Source of the DNA: Pseudodesulfovibrio sediminis
GTDB taxonomy: Bacteria; Desulfobacterota; Desulfovibrionia; Desulfovibrionales; Desulfovibrionaceae
Assembly (NCBI RefSeq): GCF_020886695.1
Contig: NZ_AP024485.1
Coordinates: 1-64,000, forward strand
Direction of reading: 5' to 3'
DNA: 64,000 bases
Position numbers and translations under genes: made by a program. Below the pieces are notes generated by a model. That model was not told where the DNA came from, did not search any database, and saw only the letters and a program-made list of their open reading frames with translations. This document shows positions 1 to 9,428 of the stretch, piece by piece (positions within the stretch are counted from its first letter, which is position 1; every line of letters starts with the position of its first letter).

Positions 1-85
1 TATGGGTTTCATGGATTCTGCAACTATATCAATGGTTTGTTTGTTATAATCATTGTCAAAAACCTCGGCCTTTCTTTTGGCTCAT

Positions 86-94
86 TTTGGATAA
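86..94 (-). promoter_or_regulatory. DnaA-box-like 9-mer upstream of the dnaA paralogue
   Basis: Read on the minus strand the site is TTATCCAAA, one base from the DnaA-box core TTATCCACA. It lies about 45 bases before the likely ATG of the dnaA-like gene. A TATAAT hexamer sits at 45-50, without a convincing -35 element. Autoregulation by DnaA is an inference; one imperfect 9-mer can occur by chance. Confidence 0.25.
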
Positions 95-136
95 CACGAA
101 TTGTCTCAGATACGACTATACACTATTCCAACCGAC

Positions 137-1495
137 ATGATCGATACTGCCTGGAAGCAAATACTTCACTCACTTGAAAAGAGCCTGAACCCCAATCTGT
201 ATACAGTTTGGATTAAGCCTCTGCAGGGACGCGTGGACGGAAATAAACTGATGCTCATAGCGCCCAATGAATTTGTAGCAAACTGGGTCCGTGACCGTTT
301 GCTGCAGGTTATTCGTGAAGCTGCCGCTTCTGTTCTGGGAGGCGAACCACGTATCTCCATAAACGTGAGCAACGTGAAACCTGCCAAGCGAAAACCCCGT
401 TCGGTGCAGCCGAAAAAGGTTGTACAGGAAGCAGCGCCAAGACATATCGGGTTGCCCCTGGATCAGCCTCGACCTCTTGTCGCACCCAACTGGCGTTTCT
501 CCTTTGATGATTTTATTGTTGGGCCATCCAATGAACTGGCCTGTGCGGCGAGTAAATCCATCAGCAATACATTTTTTAATTCCGACCACCTTTTTTTGAG
601 TTCCGGTCCCGGGTTGGGCAAGACGCATCTCCTTCAGTCTGTCGGACAAAGTCTCTGCAAATCCTCCCATCGTAAGAATCTGCGTGTGGCCTGTCTCTCC
701 TCCGAAGAGTTCGCGACCCGTTGGGTGTTGTCCTTCAAGTCAAGACAGGTTGATCAGTTCAAGGCGCAGTTCAGGGATGGTATTGATGTCCTGTTGCTGG
801 AAGATGTCCACTTCTTCCAGGGCAAGGAAAAAATGCAGGAAGAGCTGTTGTGTACGCTCACGGCTCTTCGTGAGCGCGGGTGCAAAGTGGTCCTGACCAG
901 TTCCTTTATGCCCAAGGAATTTTCCGGTGTTGATGACCGGCTGGTTTCCCGGTTCTGTTCCGGGTTCCTGGCACACATCAACCGCCCGGACATGGAGACC
1001 CGCCGTCGGATCGTCATGGAGAAGGCGCGCAGTCTTCAGGTGGATGTCCCTGTTGAGGTTACGGAACTCTTGGCCGAACGGATCACGACAGATATTCGTC
1101 AACTGGAAAGCTGTCTGAACAACATGGTGCTCAAGGCGCGTCTGCTGAATCGGGCCGTGACCTTGAACCTGGCCTGGGAAGTACTCGAAAACTATGCCGT
1201 GCAGCATTCGGCCCCGGATTTTGCCCATATCATTGATTTCGTCTGTACAAGCTACAGCCTGTCCGAAGAGGAGTTGAAGTCCAAAAGCCGCAAACGACAG
1301 GTCGTTCTGGCACGAAACACGGCTTTCTTCCTCGCGCGCAAACACACGGAGCTTTCTCTCAAGGCTATCGGTGAGCGGCTGGGCCGCAGGCATTCCACCG
1401 TGCTCAAAGGCATCACTAAACTGGAACGGGAAATTTCAATGCAGACCCCGCTGGGTCGTCAGATCGAGAACACGGCACAGAGGCTCACCCCCTAG
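137..1495 (+). CDS. dnaA: DnaA-like replication initiator, diverged paralogue
   Basis: All four DnaA regions are recognisable: an N-terminal domain I (W..IL..L....Y..W..PL, then APNEFVANWV), a linker, an AAA+ core with Walker A GPGLGKTH and Walker B DVLLLEDVHF, and a C-terminal helix-turn-helix. The signature usually written GRDHTTV reads GRRHSTV here, and ARPRQ reads LARN, so base-contacting residues differ from E. coli DnaA. Sensor and arginine-finger regions (RLVSRF, DIRQLESCL) are kept. Neither dnaN nor gyrB is adjacent, so this is probably a second DnaA-type protein and not the oriC-linked copy. I chose the ATG at 137 because domain I begins there; an in-frame TTG at 101 is possible. Neither start has a clear ribosome-binding site. 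Confidence 0.8.
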   Translation: MIDTAWKQILHSLEKSLNPNLYTVWIKPLQGRVDGNKLMLIAPNEFVANWVRDRLLQVIREAAASVLGGEPRISINVSNVKPAKRKPRSVQPKKVVQEAAPRHIGLPLDQPRPLVAPNWRFSFDDFIVGPSNELACAASKSISNTFFNSDHLFLSSGPGLGKTHLLQSVGQSLCKSSHRKNLRVACLSSEEFATRWVLSFKSRQVDQFKAQFRDGIDVLLLEDVHFFQGKEKMQEELLCTLTALRERGCKVVLTSSFMPKEFSGVDDRLVSRFCSGFLAHINRPDMETRRRIVMEKARSLQVDVPVEVTELLAERITTDIRQLESCLNNMVLKARLLNRAVTLNLAWEVLENYAVQHSAPDFAHIIDFVCTSYSLSEEELKSKSRKRQVVLARNTAFFLARKHTELSLKAIGERLGRRHSTVLKGITKLEREISMQTPLGRQIENTAQRLTP

Positions 1496-1527
1496 CACAG
1501 CCGTCGGCACAACGCCCCCCATAAATT

Positions 1528-1587
1528 CCCCTGGAAGCGCAATGGCATCAGTCTCATGAATTCAAGCGGTTTCAGGGGGATTTTTTT
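1528..1587 (+). terminator. Intrinsic terminator after the dnaA paralogue
   Basis: A stem with arms 1528-1540 and 1566-1578 pairs 12 of 13 positions (one GU, one mismatch) and is followed by seven T at 1581-1587. It stands between the convergent dnaA-like and hyuB genes. Confidence 0.75.
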
Positions 1588-1658
1588 GTTCTATGGTCAG
1601 GTGAGTGTCGACGCGGAATCAGGAGGCTGGCGGTGTGCAGGAGAAAATCTGGAAGGCG

Positions 1659-3242
1659 CTATTCCGTGCCGTTTGGTTTACCGAACCCGCCACCACCTGG
1701 AGTTTCCAGTCGGATGTGATCGCCTTGTTGCGCGGTTCGATGAAATTTCCCCGGCAGTATTTCCTCGACCCCGTTATGGGTGAGGACGTTTCGGCCAGGC
1801 TGACCAGATTCGCCTCCGGCAATGCCGAACGGACCGCGCTTTCGTCTTTCCGAGAGGACGGTTATTTCGCAGTCAGTCAGCAGTTCGATATCTCTGATCA
1901 TGCCGTCACCTCCGGCATGGAAGCCGTCTCCGCCAGTGCCTCGTCTGACAGCATAGGTGTGCACCCGGAAAGGGTAGGCGTATTCCAGTGCTTCAACAGG
2001 GGTGTTGAGGGTGTTGGTCATGTGTGAGTGTACGGCTGATTCGCCGTCAGCGTCCCGAGAACCGCCCATACCACCAGCCAGAGTCTCGTAGTAGGCAAAG
2101 GGCGCTCCCCGCCATTCTCCGCCGATTGTCAGGTTGTTCATGGTCCCCTGGCTGGCCGCGGGCATGGCATCCGGCATGGCCTGGGCCAAAGCGCCGAGAA
2201 TCACGTCCACCAGCCGCTGTGAGGTCTCCACGTTGCCCCCTGCCACGGCAGCAGGGAACCGGGCGTCCACGATGGAGCCGGGTCTTGTCACAACTTCGAT
2301 GGGGCGCATGCATCCGGCGTTGGCCGGAATATCCCGCTCTGCCAGCGAACGGAAGACGTATAGCACGGCGGACAGCGTAATGGCACGAACTCCGTTGACG
2401 CTGCCCTGAACCTGATCGTCGCTGTCGCTGAAATCCAGTTGGGCGGTGTCGCCGTTGATGGTCATGGAAAGATGGATGGCGATGTCTGTGGTGCCCATGC
2501 CGTCACCGTCGAGAAAGTCCCTGAATGTATAGGTGCCGTCTGGCACGGCAGCGATACCAAGACGGGTGATGCGTTCCGAGTAGTCCATGAGCGCACCGGC
2601 ATAGGCCTGGCAGGTTTCAAGACCATATTTTTCAATACATTCGGTCATGCGACGCACACCTGTGACATTGGCCATGAACTGGGCGGAAAAATCCCCTTCA
2701 CGCTCGGATGGAGTGCGGACGTTGTTGAGGACCAGACGCATGAGTCCGGCGTCTGTGGTGCCCTGCTTGATGATCTTGACGGGCGGGATGATCAGTCCTT
2801 CCTGAAAAAGCGAGGAAGAGAGGGGCATGGAGCCGGAGGCCATACCGCCAACGTCCGCATGGTGGGCGCGGTTGGCCACGTAGAAAGCAGGCGTGTCCAT
2901 GCCTTTGGCAAAGACCGGCGCCACTATGGTGATGTCCGGGAGGTGAGTGCCTCCCTTGAACGGGTCGTTGAGCATGACCATGTCACCCGGAGCAAAGCCT
3001 TCCGTTTTGCCCACGGTCTCCATGGCGGATTTGACGGACAGCGGCATGGAGCCGAGATGCACCGGGATATGCGCGGCCTGGGCAATCATGTCGCCGTGCT
3101 CATCAAAAACGGCACAGCTCAGATCCTGACGTTCCTTGATATTGGGAGAAAAAGCGGTCTGGGTCAGGGTCACCCCCATCTCTTCGGCAATGGACGAAAA
3201 TCGGTTCTTGAAGACTTCGAGGAGGATGGGGCTGATCTGCAT
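1659..3242 (-). CDS. hyuB: Hydantoinase B / 5-oxoprolinase beta-family protein
   Basis: At 527 residues the protein matches full-length HyuB. It starts with the family-typical MQISPILLEVFKNRFSSIAE and ends in a glycine-rich segment (GGGGFG). HyuB subunits normally act with a HyuA subunit in ATP-dependent ring opening of hydantoins or oxoproline, or in related acetone/acetophenone carboxylases. No hyuA is next to it. The gene lies 18 bases downstream of tsaB and is the last of the minus-strand cluster. Substrate cannot be told from sequence; the partner may be encoded elsewhere. Confidence 0.8.
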   Translation of the reverse strand: MQISPILLEVFKNRFSSIAEEMGVTLTQTAFSPNIKERQDLSCAVFDEHGDMIAQAAHIPVHLGSMPLSVKSAMETVGKTEGFAPGDMVMLNDPFKGGTHLPDITIVAPVFAKGMDTPAFYVANRAHHADVGGMASGSMPLSSSLFQEGLIIPPVKIIKQGTTDAGLMRLVLNNVRTPSEREGDFSAQFMANVTGVRRMTECIEKYGLETCQAYAGALMDYSERITRLGIAAVPDGTYTFRDFLDGDGMGTTDIAIHLSMTINGDTAQLDFSDSDDQVQGSVNGVRAITLSAVLYVFRSLAERDIPANAGCMRPIEVVTRPGSIVDARFPAAVAGGNVETSQRLVDVILGALAQAMPDAMPAASQGTMNNLTIGGEWRGAPFAYYETLAGGMGGSRDADGESAVHSHMTNTLNTPVEALEYAYPFRVHTYAVRRGTGGDGFHAGGDGMIRDIELLTDCEITVLSERRKRGPFGIAGGESGQPGRNVLTHNGVEEILPGKFHRTAQQGDHIRLETPGGGGFGKPNGTE

Positions 3243-3260
3243 GGCGACTGGTTCCGGTGG

Positions 3261-4049
3261 TTATTGGTTCCTCAGTTTATCCAGCCGTTTTTTAGCTGCC
3301 TCCGGGTCCAGGCCGCGTTTTTTCGCTATCTGGGGGAGGTTGTCTTCGGCATCCGTGGGACGGACGTAGACAGGGTCCATTGAGTCGGCGGAAGCAACTG
3401 CCTGAATACCTGCTGCGAGCAGGGTGTCTGGTGAGGGGGTGTCCCACTGGGCATCCAGCAAGGTGTATCCGGTGTTGGCGGCGGCCAGTTCCGCGAAGAA
3501 ATCAGGGTTCTTGCGCAGGCCCGATCCCATAAGGGTGGCGGTATTGCCAAGCTCGGCCATGCGAGCGGCAGCGTCCTTCAATGTGAATGACATAAGAGGG
3601 GCGGTTTCGACCAAGGTGGGCGCCTCAAAGGATTGGGAATAGACCAGGCCGCGCCGTGCATAGGTCAGAACATGCAGGGGGCCAGTCACGAGCGACGCCG
3701 GTCCGCTGGCAAGTAGAGGGAGGTAGTCCACCCCCGCCAGAGGCAGGTCGTGGCCCGCGGCAATGCCCTGCGCGGCGGCCAGAACCACTCGGAGGCCGGT
3801 AAAGCTGCCGGGGCCGCGGACACAGGCTATTTTTGCCAGCGCATCAGTGGTCACACCGAATCCGTCCAGCGCGGCCTTGATGCCGGGAACGAGAACCTTG
3901 AGCGACTGGCGTGGCGCGTGCCATTGACGGGCCGCGAGCACGCTGTAGCCGTTCGGTCCGGGTTCACCCAGAACTATCTGCAACCGCTCCTCGGACCCGC
4001 ACAGGGCCAGGACGAGGCGGTCCGGTTTATGGCAGGAGACGGCGGACAT
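3261..4049 (-). CDS. tsaB: TsaB, tRNA t6A biosynthesis subunit
   Basis: The RGPGSFTGLRV motif near residue 75 is diagnostic of TsaB (YeaZ), the ASKHA-fold partner of TsaD in making N6-threonylcarbamoyladenosine at tRNA position 37. A longer reading frame continues upstream, but its extra N-terminal residues are a shadow of rseP coding sequence. The ATG at 4049 gives a normal-length protein of 262 residues. The start overlaps the end of rseP (4027), suggesting translational coupling. The C-terminal tail is lysine-rich (KKRLDKLRNQ). Confidence 0.9.
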   Translation of the reverse strand: MSAVSCHKPDRLVLALCGSEERLQIVLGEPGPNGYSVLAARQWHAPRQSLKVLVPGIKAALDGFGVTTDALAKIACVRGPGSFTGLRVVLAAAQGIAAGHDLPLAGVDYLPLLASGPASLVTGPLHVLTYARRGLVYSQSFEAPTLVETAPLMSFTLKDAAARMAELGNTATLMGSGLRKNPDFFAELAAANTGYTLLDAQWDTPSPDTLLAAGIQAVASADSMDPVYVRPTDAEDNLPQIAKKRGLDPEAAKKRLDKLRNQ

Positions 4050-5085
4050 CGTTGAACACTGCCAGAGACATGAGCAGAAGGAGCATGAGCAGACCAAGAC
4101 GCATGGCTCGTCCCTTCCACTTTTCATTGAGGGGGCGTCTGAACACCATTTCAAGGACGAAAAAGAGAATGTGCCCACCATCAAGTACCGGAATAGGCAA
4201 CAGGTTGATGATGGCCAGGTTGACGGAAATGAGCGCCATCATGGAGAGCAGATCGTAGATGCCTTTCTCGGCTGACTCACTAACCATCTGGGCGAGCATG
4301 ATTGGTCCACCGACCTTCTCCACCGGAATGAGTCGTTCGATGATGGACAGAAAGCCTTTGACCACGACCATGGACATGCCCCAGGTGTGCATGAGAGCGG
4401 CTTCGGCGCCTGATCCGTCTACGGTTTCATAGCGGATCTTGCCTCCCTGATTGATGCCGACCATGGGCACGGTGACGGTCTCACCGAAGAGATTCTTGAA
4501 GGTGTTGATCTTGGGTGTCACCGTCAACGTGAGCTGTTCGCCTGCACGGTCAACGACCACTGCAAGGGATTTCCCCTCGGCCACCCGGATGGTTTCCACC
4601 ATCTGGTTCCAGGAGACAATGGCGTTGCCTTCAATGGTGGTGATGAGGTCGTCCTTCTGAAAACCGGCAGCCGCCGCCGGACTGTCAGGCAGTACACCGC
4701 CGACAGTGGGCAGGATGACTGCCTGTCCCTGCGCCAGTACCAGGAACCAATAGATGATGAAGGCAAGCAGAAAATTGAACAGTGGACCGGCGGCCACCAC
4801 GCACAGACGCTGCCATGCAGGGCGGTTGCTGAAAAGTTGGTCGTCCGGGAAGTCTGCTTCCTCTTCGCCTTGCTCTCCGGCCAGGGCGACATACCCCCCA
4901 AGGGGCACAGCGGACAGTTTGTATTCGGTTTTTCCCGAAGTGAAACCGGCCAGCTTGGGGCCGAAGCCGAGAGAAAAGGTCTTCACTCCCATGCCAAGCA
5001 GGCGGGCAATAGTGAAATGTCCCAACTCATGGAAGAAGATAAGACCGCCGAGGACGGCTATTATGGCGACAACGCTTGTTATCAT
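4027..5085 (-). CDS. rseP: RseP-type site-2 intramembrane metalloprotease
   Basis: The zinc motif HELGH is at residues 19-23 inside the first membrane helix, and the second metal-site motif (N-L-L-P-I-P-V-L-D-G-G) lies near the C terminus. One PDZ domain sits in the middle (around residues 115-200), whereas E. coli RseP has two. Members cleave anti-sigma factors or signal-peptide remnants in the inner membrane. It sits between dxr and tsaB, as in many bacterial frr-uppS-cdsA-dxr-rseP clusters. The 352-residue length is normal for one-PDZ members. Confidence 0.92.
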   Translation of the reverse strand: MITSVVAIIAVLGGLIFFHELGHFTIARLLGMGVKTFSLGFGPKLAGFTSGKTEYKLSAVPLGGYVALAGEQGEEEADFPDDQLFSNRPAWQRLCVVAAGPLFNFLLAFIIYWFLVLAQGQAVILPTVGGVLPDSPAAAAGFQKDDLITTIEGNAIVSWNQMVETIRVAEGKSLAVVVDRAGEQLTLTVTPKINTFKNLFGETVTVPMVGINQGGKIRYETVDGSGAEAALMHTWGMSMVVVKGFLSIIERLIPVEKVGGPIMLAQMVSESAEKGIYDLLSMMALISVNLAIINLLPIPVLDGGHILFFVLEMVFRRPLNEKWKGRAMRLGLLMLLLLMSLAVFNDVRRLLP

Positions 5086-5157
5086 GGTTTCCTCATAGGC
5101 CGCGGGGGTTGTTTTGGCATGCGGCTCGGATCAATATAAGCATTTTTGCGGTTTTGG

Positions 5158-6360
5158 CTAGAGGGCGGCGCGCGTCTGTTCCCGTACTTCCCGGTCCAGC
5201 GCCAGCACGGCCTCAGGCGTGGATACGTCCACACTGGTATGTCGGTCAAGTCCGGCCTCAATCATGTCCGGGATATCCAGGAATCGAATGGTTTCATTGA
5301 GGAACGCGGCCACAGCGACTTCATTGATGGCATTGAGCACGATGGGATGGCTTGGTCCGGCAGCATAGGCTTCCTGAGCCAGACGAAGGCACGGGAAGGC
5401 CTGCAGGTCCGCTTCCTCAAAAGTCAGATTGCCCACCTGAGCGAGGTTGAGCTGCGGTACGTCTACCTGCACGCGATCAGGAAAGCACAGGCAGTGCGCG
5501 ATGGGCACCTGCATGTCGGGGTGGCCGAGATGGGCCAGTTGCGAACCGTCAACATACTCAACCAGCGAATGGATGATGGATTGGGGGTGGACCACCACGT
5601 CCACCTGCTCCGGCGGCAGTCCGTAGAGATGACAGGCCTCGATGAGTTCGAGGCCCTTGTTCATGAGCGTGGCGGAATCGATGGAAATTTTTGCGCCCAT
5701 ATCCCAGTTGGGGTGAGCCAGCGCCTGGTCGCGGGTGACGTTTGCGAGGAACCGTTTGTCCTTGCCTCTGAAAGGGCCGCCTGATGCTGTCAGGATGAGG
5801 CGTTTGAGGTCTTCGTCCTTGCCGTGTCCGGCAAGGCCCTGGAACAAAGCGTTGTGCTCGGAGTCCACCGGCAGGATGATCGCGCCTGAGGCGGAGCAGG
5901 CCTCCCGAATGATGTGGCCGCCCAGAACCAGCGATTCCTTGTTGGCCAGACCGATCATCTTGCCCGCTTTTGCGGCGGCCAGTGTGGGGCCGAATCCCGC
6001 TGCGCCGACAATGGAGGAGAGGACGCAATCCACTTCTGTCAGGGTTGCGAGTTCTTCATATCCTGCGGGGCCGATGAGAATTGTGGGTGAATAGCCTGTG
6101 GCGAGGTTGTCGACAAAAATCTGTCTGGTCTGTTCGTCAAGGACGCAGGCATGTGTCGGGCGAAACTCATTGCACAACTCGGCCAGTTTGGCGCCGTTGC
6201 GTCCTCCGGCCAGTGCCGTGACAATAAACAGGTCAGGGTGTTTTCGGATGACCTTGAGGGCGCTGTCACCGATGGACCCTGTGGCACCGAGGATGCTGAT
6301 GGAGCGCGGAAAGTCCGGTAGGTCGGAAGTTCCGGGCCAGGAAGAAATATATGTTTTCAC
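5158..6360 (-). CDS. dxr: 1-deoxy-D-xylulose 5-phosphate reductoisomerase
   Basis: Second enzyme of the MEP isoprenoid pathway. The NADPH-binding GATGSIGDS motif is close to the N terminus, the metal-binding region reads PVDSEHNALFQ, and the flexible loop TASGGPFRG is present. The reading frame stays open far upstream through cdsA, but the family N terminus fits the GTG at 6360, giving 400 residues. cdsA ends at 6381, 20 bases earlier. Together with uppS and cdsA it places precursor supply for undecaprenyl and phospholipid synthesis in one operon. Confidence 0.93.
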   Translation of the reverse strand: MKTYISSWPGTSDLPDFPRSISILGATGSIGDSALKVIRKHPDLFIVTALAGGRNGAKLAELCNEFRPTHACVLDEQTRQIFVDNLATGYSPTILIGPAGYEELATLTEVDCVLSSIVGAAGFGPTLAAAKAGKMIGLANKESLVLGGHIIREACSASGAIILPVDSEHNALFQGLAGHGKDEDLKRLILTASGGPFRGKDKRFLANVTRDQALAHPNWDMGAKISIDSATLMNKGLELIEACHLYGLPPEQVDVVVHPQSIIHSLVEYVDGSQLAHLGHPDMQVPIAHCLCFPDRVQVDVPQLNLAQVGNLTFEEADLQAFPCLRLAQEAYAAGPSHPIVLNAINEVAVAAFLNETIRFLDIPDMIEAGLDRHTSVDVSTPEAVLALDREVREQTRAAL

Positions 6361-6380
6361 AACGAGTGTCCGCCGACAGG

Positions 6381-7190
6381 CTATTTGAAGAACGGGTGGA
6401 ACAGAGAGATGATACCGAAGGTCGGGGCTGCCAGGAGCAGGCTGTCCACGCGATCGAGCAGGCCGCCATGGCCGGGCAGGATGACGCCGGAATCCTTGAT
6501 ATCCAGAGTGCGCTTCAGTGCGGATTCGAAGAAATCGCCGAATTGGGCGGCGATATTCAGGAGTGCGCCGAGCAGGAGCCACTTCCACCAGGCGACTTCG
6601 GCAAGACCAAAGGTCATGCCGTAGGCGGTAACGGCGCCCATGCACACAGTCAGGCCGCCGATGGAGCCGGCCCACGATTTCTTGGGGCTGACCCGGGGCC
6701 AGATCTTCTTTTTCCCCCAGAGCGAGCCGGAGTAGAAAGCCGCTGTGTCCGAGGCGGCAGCGGCCAATATGACCAGAATGATGCCCCACGGACTCATGGT
6801 AAGAAAAAAGTGAAAATTCAGCGGGATATAAATGAGGCCGGCCAGAAAGATCGCTGCGTGCCGGTAGGATGCGGTGACGTCCTTGTTGTATCTGACGAGA
6901 AAGACGAACCCTGCGGCCCAGAAAGCGATGAGCAGGACCACGGCGGGATATTGGACCTTCCCGGTGGTGAAGGCACCAAGCAGGAGGAAAGTGAAGGCCG
7001 CTCCCAGTGACTTGAAAGCCGTCATGGACTGCACCGGGCGGAACATGGAGTAGAATTCCCAGAGTGTCAGTACGGAGAAGAGGGAGAGAACCGTGAACAG
7101 AACCCATCCCTGGAAGAACAGGGCCAGGGCTGGCAGAATCGCCAGGCCTATACTCGTGGCGATTCTTTTTTTGTGTGGGGAAATATCCAT
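6381..7190 (-). CDS. cdsA: Phosphatidate cytidylyltransferase
   Basis: A polytopic membrane protein of 269 residues with several hydrophobic helices from residue 12 onward. The CdsA signature region appears as SDTAAFYSGSLWGKKK and the C-terminal part as DIKDSGVILPGHGGLLDRVDS. It makes CDP-diacylglycerol from phosphatidate and CTP. It lies between uppS and dxr on the same strand. The 115-base gap to uppS is larger than the other gaps in this run, but I see no terminator in it. Confidence 0.92.
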   Translation of the reverse strand: MDISPHKKRIATSIGLAILPALALFFQGWVLFTVLSLFSVLTLWEFYSMFRPVQSMTAFKSLGAAFTFLLLGAFTTGKVQYPAVVLLIAFWAAGFVFLVRYNKDVTASYRHAAIFLAGLIYIPLNFHFFLTMSPWGIILVILAAAASDTAAFYSGSLWGKKKIWPRVSPKKSWAGSIGGLTVCMGAVTAYGMTFGLAEVAWWKWLLLGALLNIAAQFGDFFESALKRTLDIKDSGVILPGHGGLLDRVDSLLLAAPTFGIISLFHPFFK

Positions 7191-7305
7191 AAGTTATTCA
7201 GTGGTTGCCTGTGTTGTTGTAGGGTAAGCGATTTTATTTCGTGTACGCTATTTGACGGATGGGGGCAATATAACACGTGACTGATGCCCGAATCGTCTGC
7301 AGGCG

Positions 7306-8022
7306 TTACTGATCATCGATCTGTTCAGCGGTTTTGCCGAAACGGCGTTCTCTGTCGTTCAGTTCGTCAATGGCCTTTTCCAACTCGGTGGGCGAGAAGT
7401 CCGGCCACATGATGTCCGTGAAATAAAACTCGGAGTAAGCGCATTGAAAGAGCAGGTAGTTGGACAGCCGCAGTTCACCGCTGGTGCGGATGATCAGGTC
7501 CGGGTCCGGCTGACCTGCGCTCCAGAGTTCTTCGGCAAAGGCTTCTTCTGTGACTTGGTCCGGGGCGATTCCCTTGGCGATCAAGGATCTGGTCGCGCGC
7601 AGGATCTCATCCCGTCCCGAGTAGTTGAGTGCCAGATTGAGCACCATGTCCGTACAGTCTCTGGTCTGGCGCATGACATGTTTGATGACTTGGCGAACCG
7701 CCGTGGGCAGCCCCTCAAGATCGCCCAGAATATTCAGGCGGACACCTTCCTGCTTGAGGCTTTTTTCTTCTCTTGTGAGGAACTGGGTTAGCAGTTCGAA
7801 GAGGGTCTTGACCTCACTCTTCGGACGTGACCAGTTTTCCTTGGAAAAGGTATAGAGCGTGAGGTGCTTAACCCCCAACTCACGGCACCGTGTGACCACG
7901 GCGCGGGCTGTTTCGGTTCCGGCCCTGTGACCTTCTGTCCGTTTCAGCCCGCGCTGTTTGGCCCACCTGCCATTGCCATCCATGATGATGGCTATATGGT
8001 CGGGAATATTTTTTTTAATCAA
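7306..8022 (-). CDS. uppS: Isoprenyl transferase (undecaprenyl diphosphate synthase)
   Basis: cis-Prenyltransferase hallmarks are present: IIMDGNGRWAKQRGL near the N terminus, GHRAG for substrate binding, and LIIRTSGELRLSNYLL with FYFTDIMWPDF near the C terminus. It condenses isopentenyl diphosphate onto farnesyl diphosphate to make the lipid carrier for peptidoglycan and surface polymers. The 238-residue length is normal. It starts 12 bases after the end of frr and continues the pyrH-frr transcription unit. Confidence 0.94.
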   Translation of the reverse strand: MIKKNIPDHIAIIMDGNGRWAKQRGLKRTEGHRAGTETARAVVTRCRELGVKHLTLYTFSKENWSRPKSEVKTLFELLTQFLTREEKSLKQEGVRLNILGDLEGLPTAVRQVIKHVMRQTRDCTDMVLNLALNYSGRDEILRATRSLIAKGIAPDQVTEEAFAEELWSAGQPDPDLIIRTSGELRLSNYLLFQCAYSEFYFTDIMWPDFSPTELEKAIDELNDRERRFGKTAEQIDDQ

Positions 8023-8034
8023 TGGATGGTCCTG

Positions 8035-8589
8035 CTAGATTGCGAGGATTTCCTTTTCTTTTTCAGCCAGGGAGGTATCAGATGCCTTGACGTAGTCATC
8101 GGTCAGTTTCTGGACCTCGGTCTCTCCGTGCTTTCTGTCATCTTCGGAGATGTCCTTGTCCTTTTCCATCTTCTTGAGGGCGTCGTTCATATCGCGGCGC
8201 ACGTTCCGGATGGCGATCTTGGCATCTTCCGTGTACTTCTTGGCAATCTTGACCAGATCCTTGCGTCGCTCCTCGGTCAAAGGAGGAATGGCGATGCGGA
8301 TGATCTTGCCGTCGTTGACTGGATTCAGTCCGAGATCGGAAGCCATGATAGCTTTTTCAACCCCACCGAATGCGCCCTTGTCCCAAGGTTGTATGGTGAT
8401 GGTCTTGGAGTCGGGAACAGACACAGAGGCGAGCTGATTGATAGGCGTGGGAGTGCCGTAGTAGTCTACGATGATCCCATCGACCAGGCTGGTTGTGGCG
8501 CGGCCCGTGCGCAGTTTGGAAAATTCTTTTTCAAGAGAGGTGATGGCACCTGCCATCCGTTTTTTTCCATCATCAAGTACGGTTTCCAT
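8035..8589 (-). CDS. frr: Ribosome recycling factor
   Basis: The 184-residue protein shows the RRF pattern: [15 protein letters not shown] near the start, the middle P.T...R.......[11 protein letters not shown] region, and a helical acidic/lysine-rich body. With EF-G it splits post-termination ribosomes, so the separate EF-G-like gene at 13.6 kb is of interest. Its ATG lies directly after the pyrH stop (8591) with an AAGGAGAAT Shine-Dalgarno. Confidence 0.95.
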   Translation of the reverse strand: METVLDDGKKRMAGAITSLEKEFSKLRTGRATTSLVDGIIVDYYGTPTPINQLASVSVPDSKTITIQPWDKGAFGGVEKAIMASDLGLNPVNDGKIIRIAIPPLTEERRKDLVKIAKKYTEDAKIAIRNVRRDMNDALKKMEKDKDISEDDRKHGETEVQKLTDDYVKASDTSLAEKEKEILAI

Positions 8590-8590
8590 A

Positions 8591-9310
8591 TTATTCTCCT
8601 TGGACAGTCGTTCCTATGTTTTCGCCGTTGGCAGCCCTGCGGATATTGCCATCCTTGTACAGGTTGAAGACGATGATCGGCAGGTTGTTGTCCCGAGCCA
8701 TGGAAATGGCTGTGGAGTCCATGACGCCGAGTCTTTTTTCCAGGGTTTCCATGTATGACACGGTTTCGTATTTGACTGCATCATCATGGATGTTGGGGTC
8801 TTTGTCATACACGCCGTCGACTTTTGTGGCTTTGAAAATGGCGTCGCACTTGAGTTCCAGTGCACGCAAAGCCGCTGCGGAATCGGTGGTGAAGTAGGGG
8901 TTGCCTGTACCGGCGGCACAGATGACCACGCGCCCTTTGTCCATATGACGCAGCGCACGGCGACGGATATACGGTTCGGCCACATCAGCCATTTGCAGTG
9001 CGGTCATGACACGGGTGTCACAGCCGTTTTTTTCCAGTGCGTCCTGAACGGCGAGGGCGTTCATGACAGTGGCCAGCATTCCCATGTAGTCGCCCTGTGC
9101 GCGATCCATGCCTTTGGCGCTGGCAGCCATGCCGCGGAAGATGTTGCCTCCGCCGATGACGAGAGCCAATTGGAGGCCTGTTGCGGCAACTTCAGCGATT
9201 TCCTTGGCAAATTGGCCGATAGCTGTCGGGTTGATGCCAAACTGTTGTTCTCCGGCGAGGGCTTCGCCGCTGAGTTTGAGTAGAATTCGCGAGTACTGCG
9301 CGTTATCCAT
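8591..9310 (-). CDS. pyrH: UMP kinase
   Basis: Amino-acid-kinase fold with KLSGEALAG at the N terminus, the [10 protein letters not shown] loop, and [16 protein letters not shown] for nucleotide binding; 239 residues, the usual hexameric bacterial PyrH. It phosphorylates UMP to UDP. It follows rpsB-tsf, but the hairpin at 9384-9407 separates the two units, so pyrH probably has its own promoter in the roughly 118-base spacer. Confidence 0.95.
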   Translation of the reverse strand: MDNAQYSRILLKLSGEALAGEQQFGINPTAIGQFAKEIAEVAATGLQLALVIGGGNIFRGMAASAKGMDRAQGDYMGMLATVMNALAVQDALEKNGCDTRVMTALQMADVAEPYIRRRALRHMDKGRVVICAAGTGNPYFTTDSAAALRALELKCDAIFKATKVDGVYDKDPNIHDDAVKYETVSYMETLEKRLGVMDSTAISMARDNNLPIIVFNLYKDGNIRRAANGENIGTTVQGE

Positions 9311-9380
9311 TATTACCCCTGCGTGTATGTTATTGGTGGAAACAAATCTCGCCCAAAGGCGATAGCATGTTTTTCGGATA

Positions 9381-9407
9381 AAAAAAACGGGCCGTGAGGC
9401 CCGTTTT
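9381..9407 (-). terminator. Intrinsic terminator of rpsB-tsf
   Basis: A 10-bp perfect stem (9384-9393 with 9398-9407, loop GTGA) is followed on the minus strand by a run of T from 9387 to 9381. It stands between tsf and pyrH. Confidence 0.88.
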
Positions 9408-9428
9408 CATTTTTTATAAGCTCGTCAA

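Noticed and set aside
5158-7107. A 649-residue Dxr with a long N-terminal extension
   Set aside because: The extension is cdsA read in another frame; Dxr begins at the GTG at 6360.
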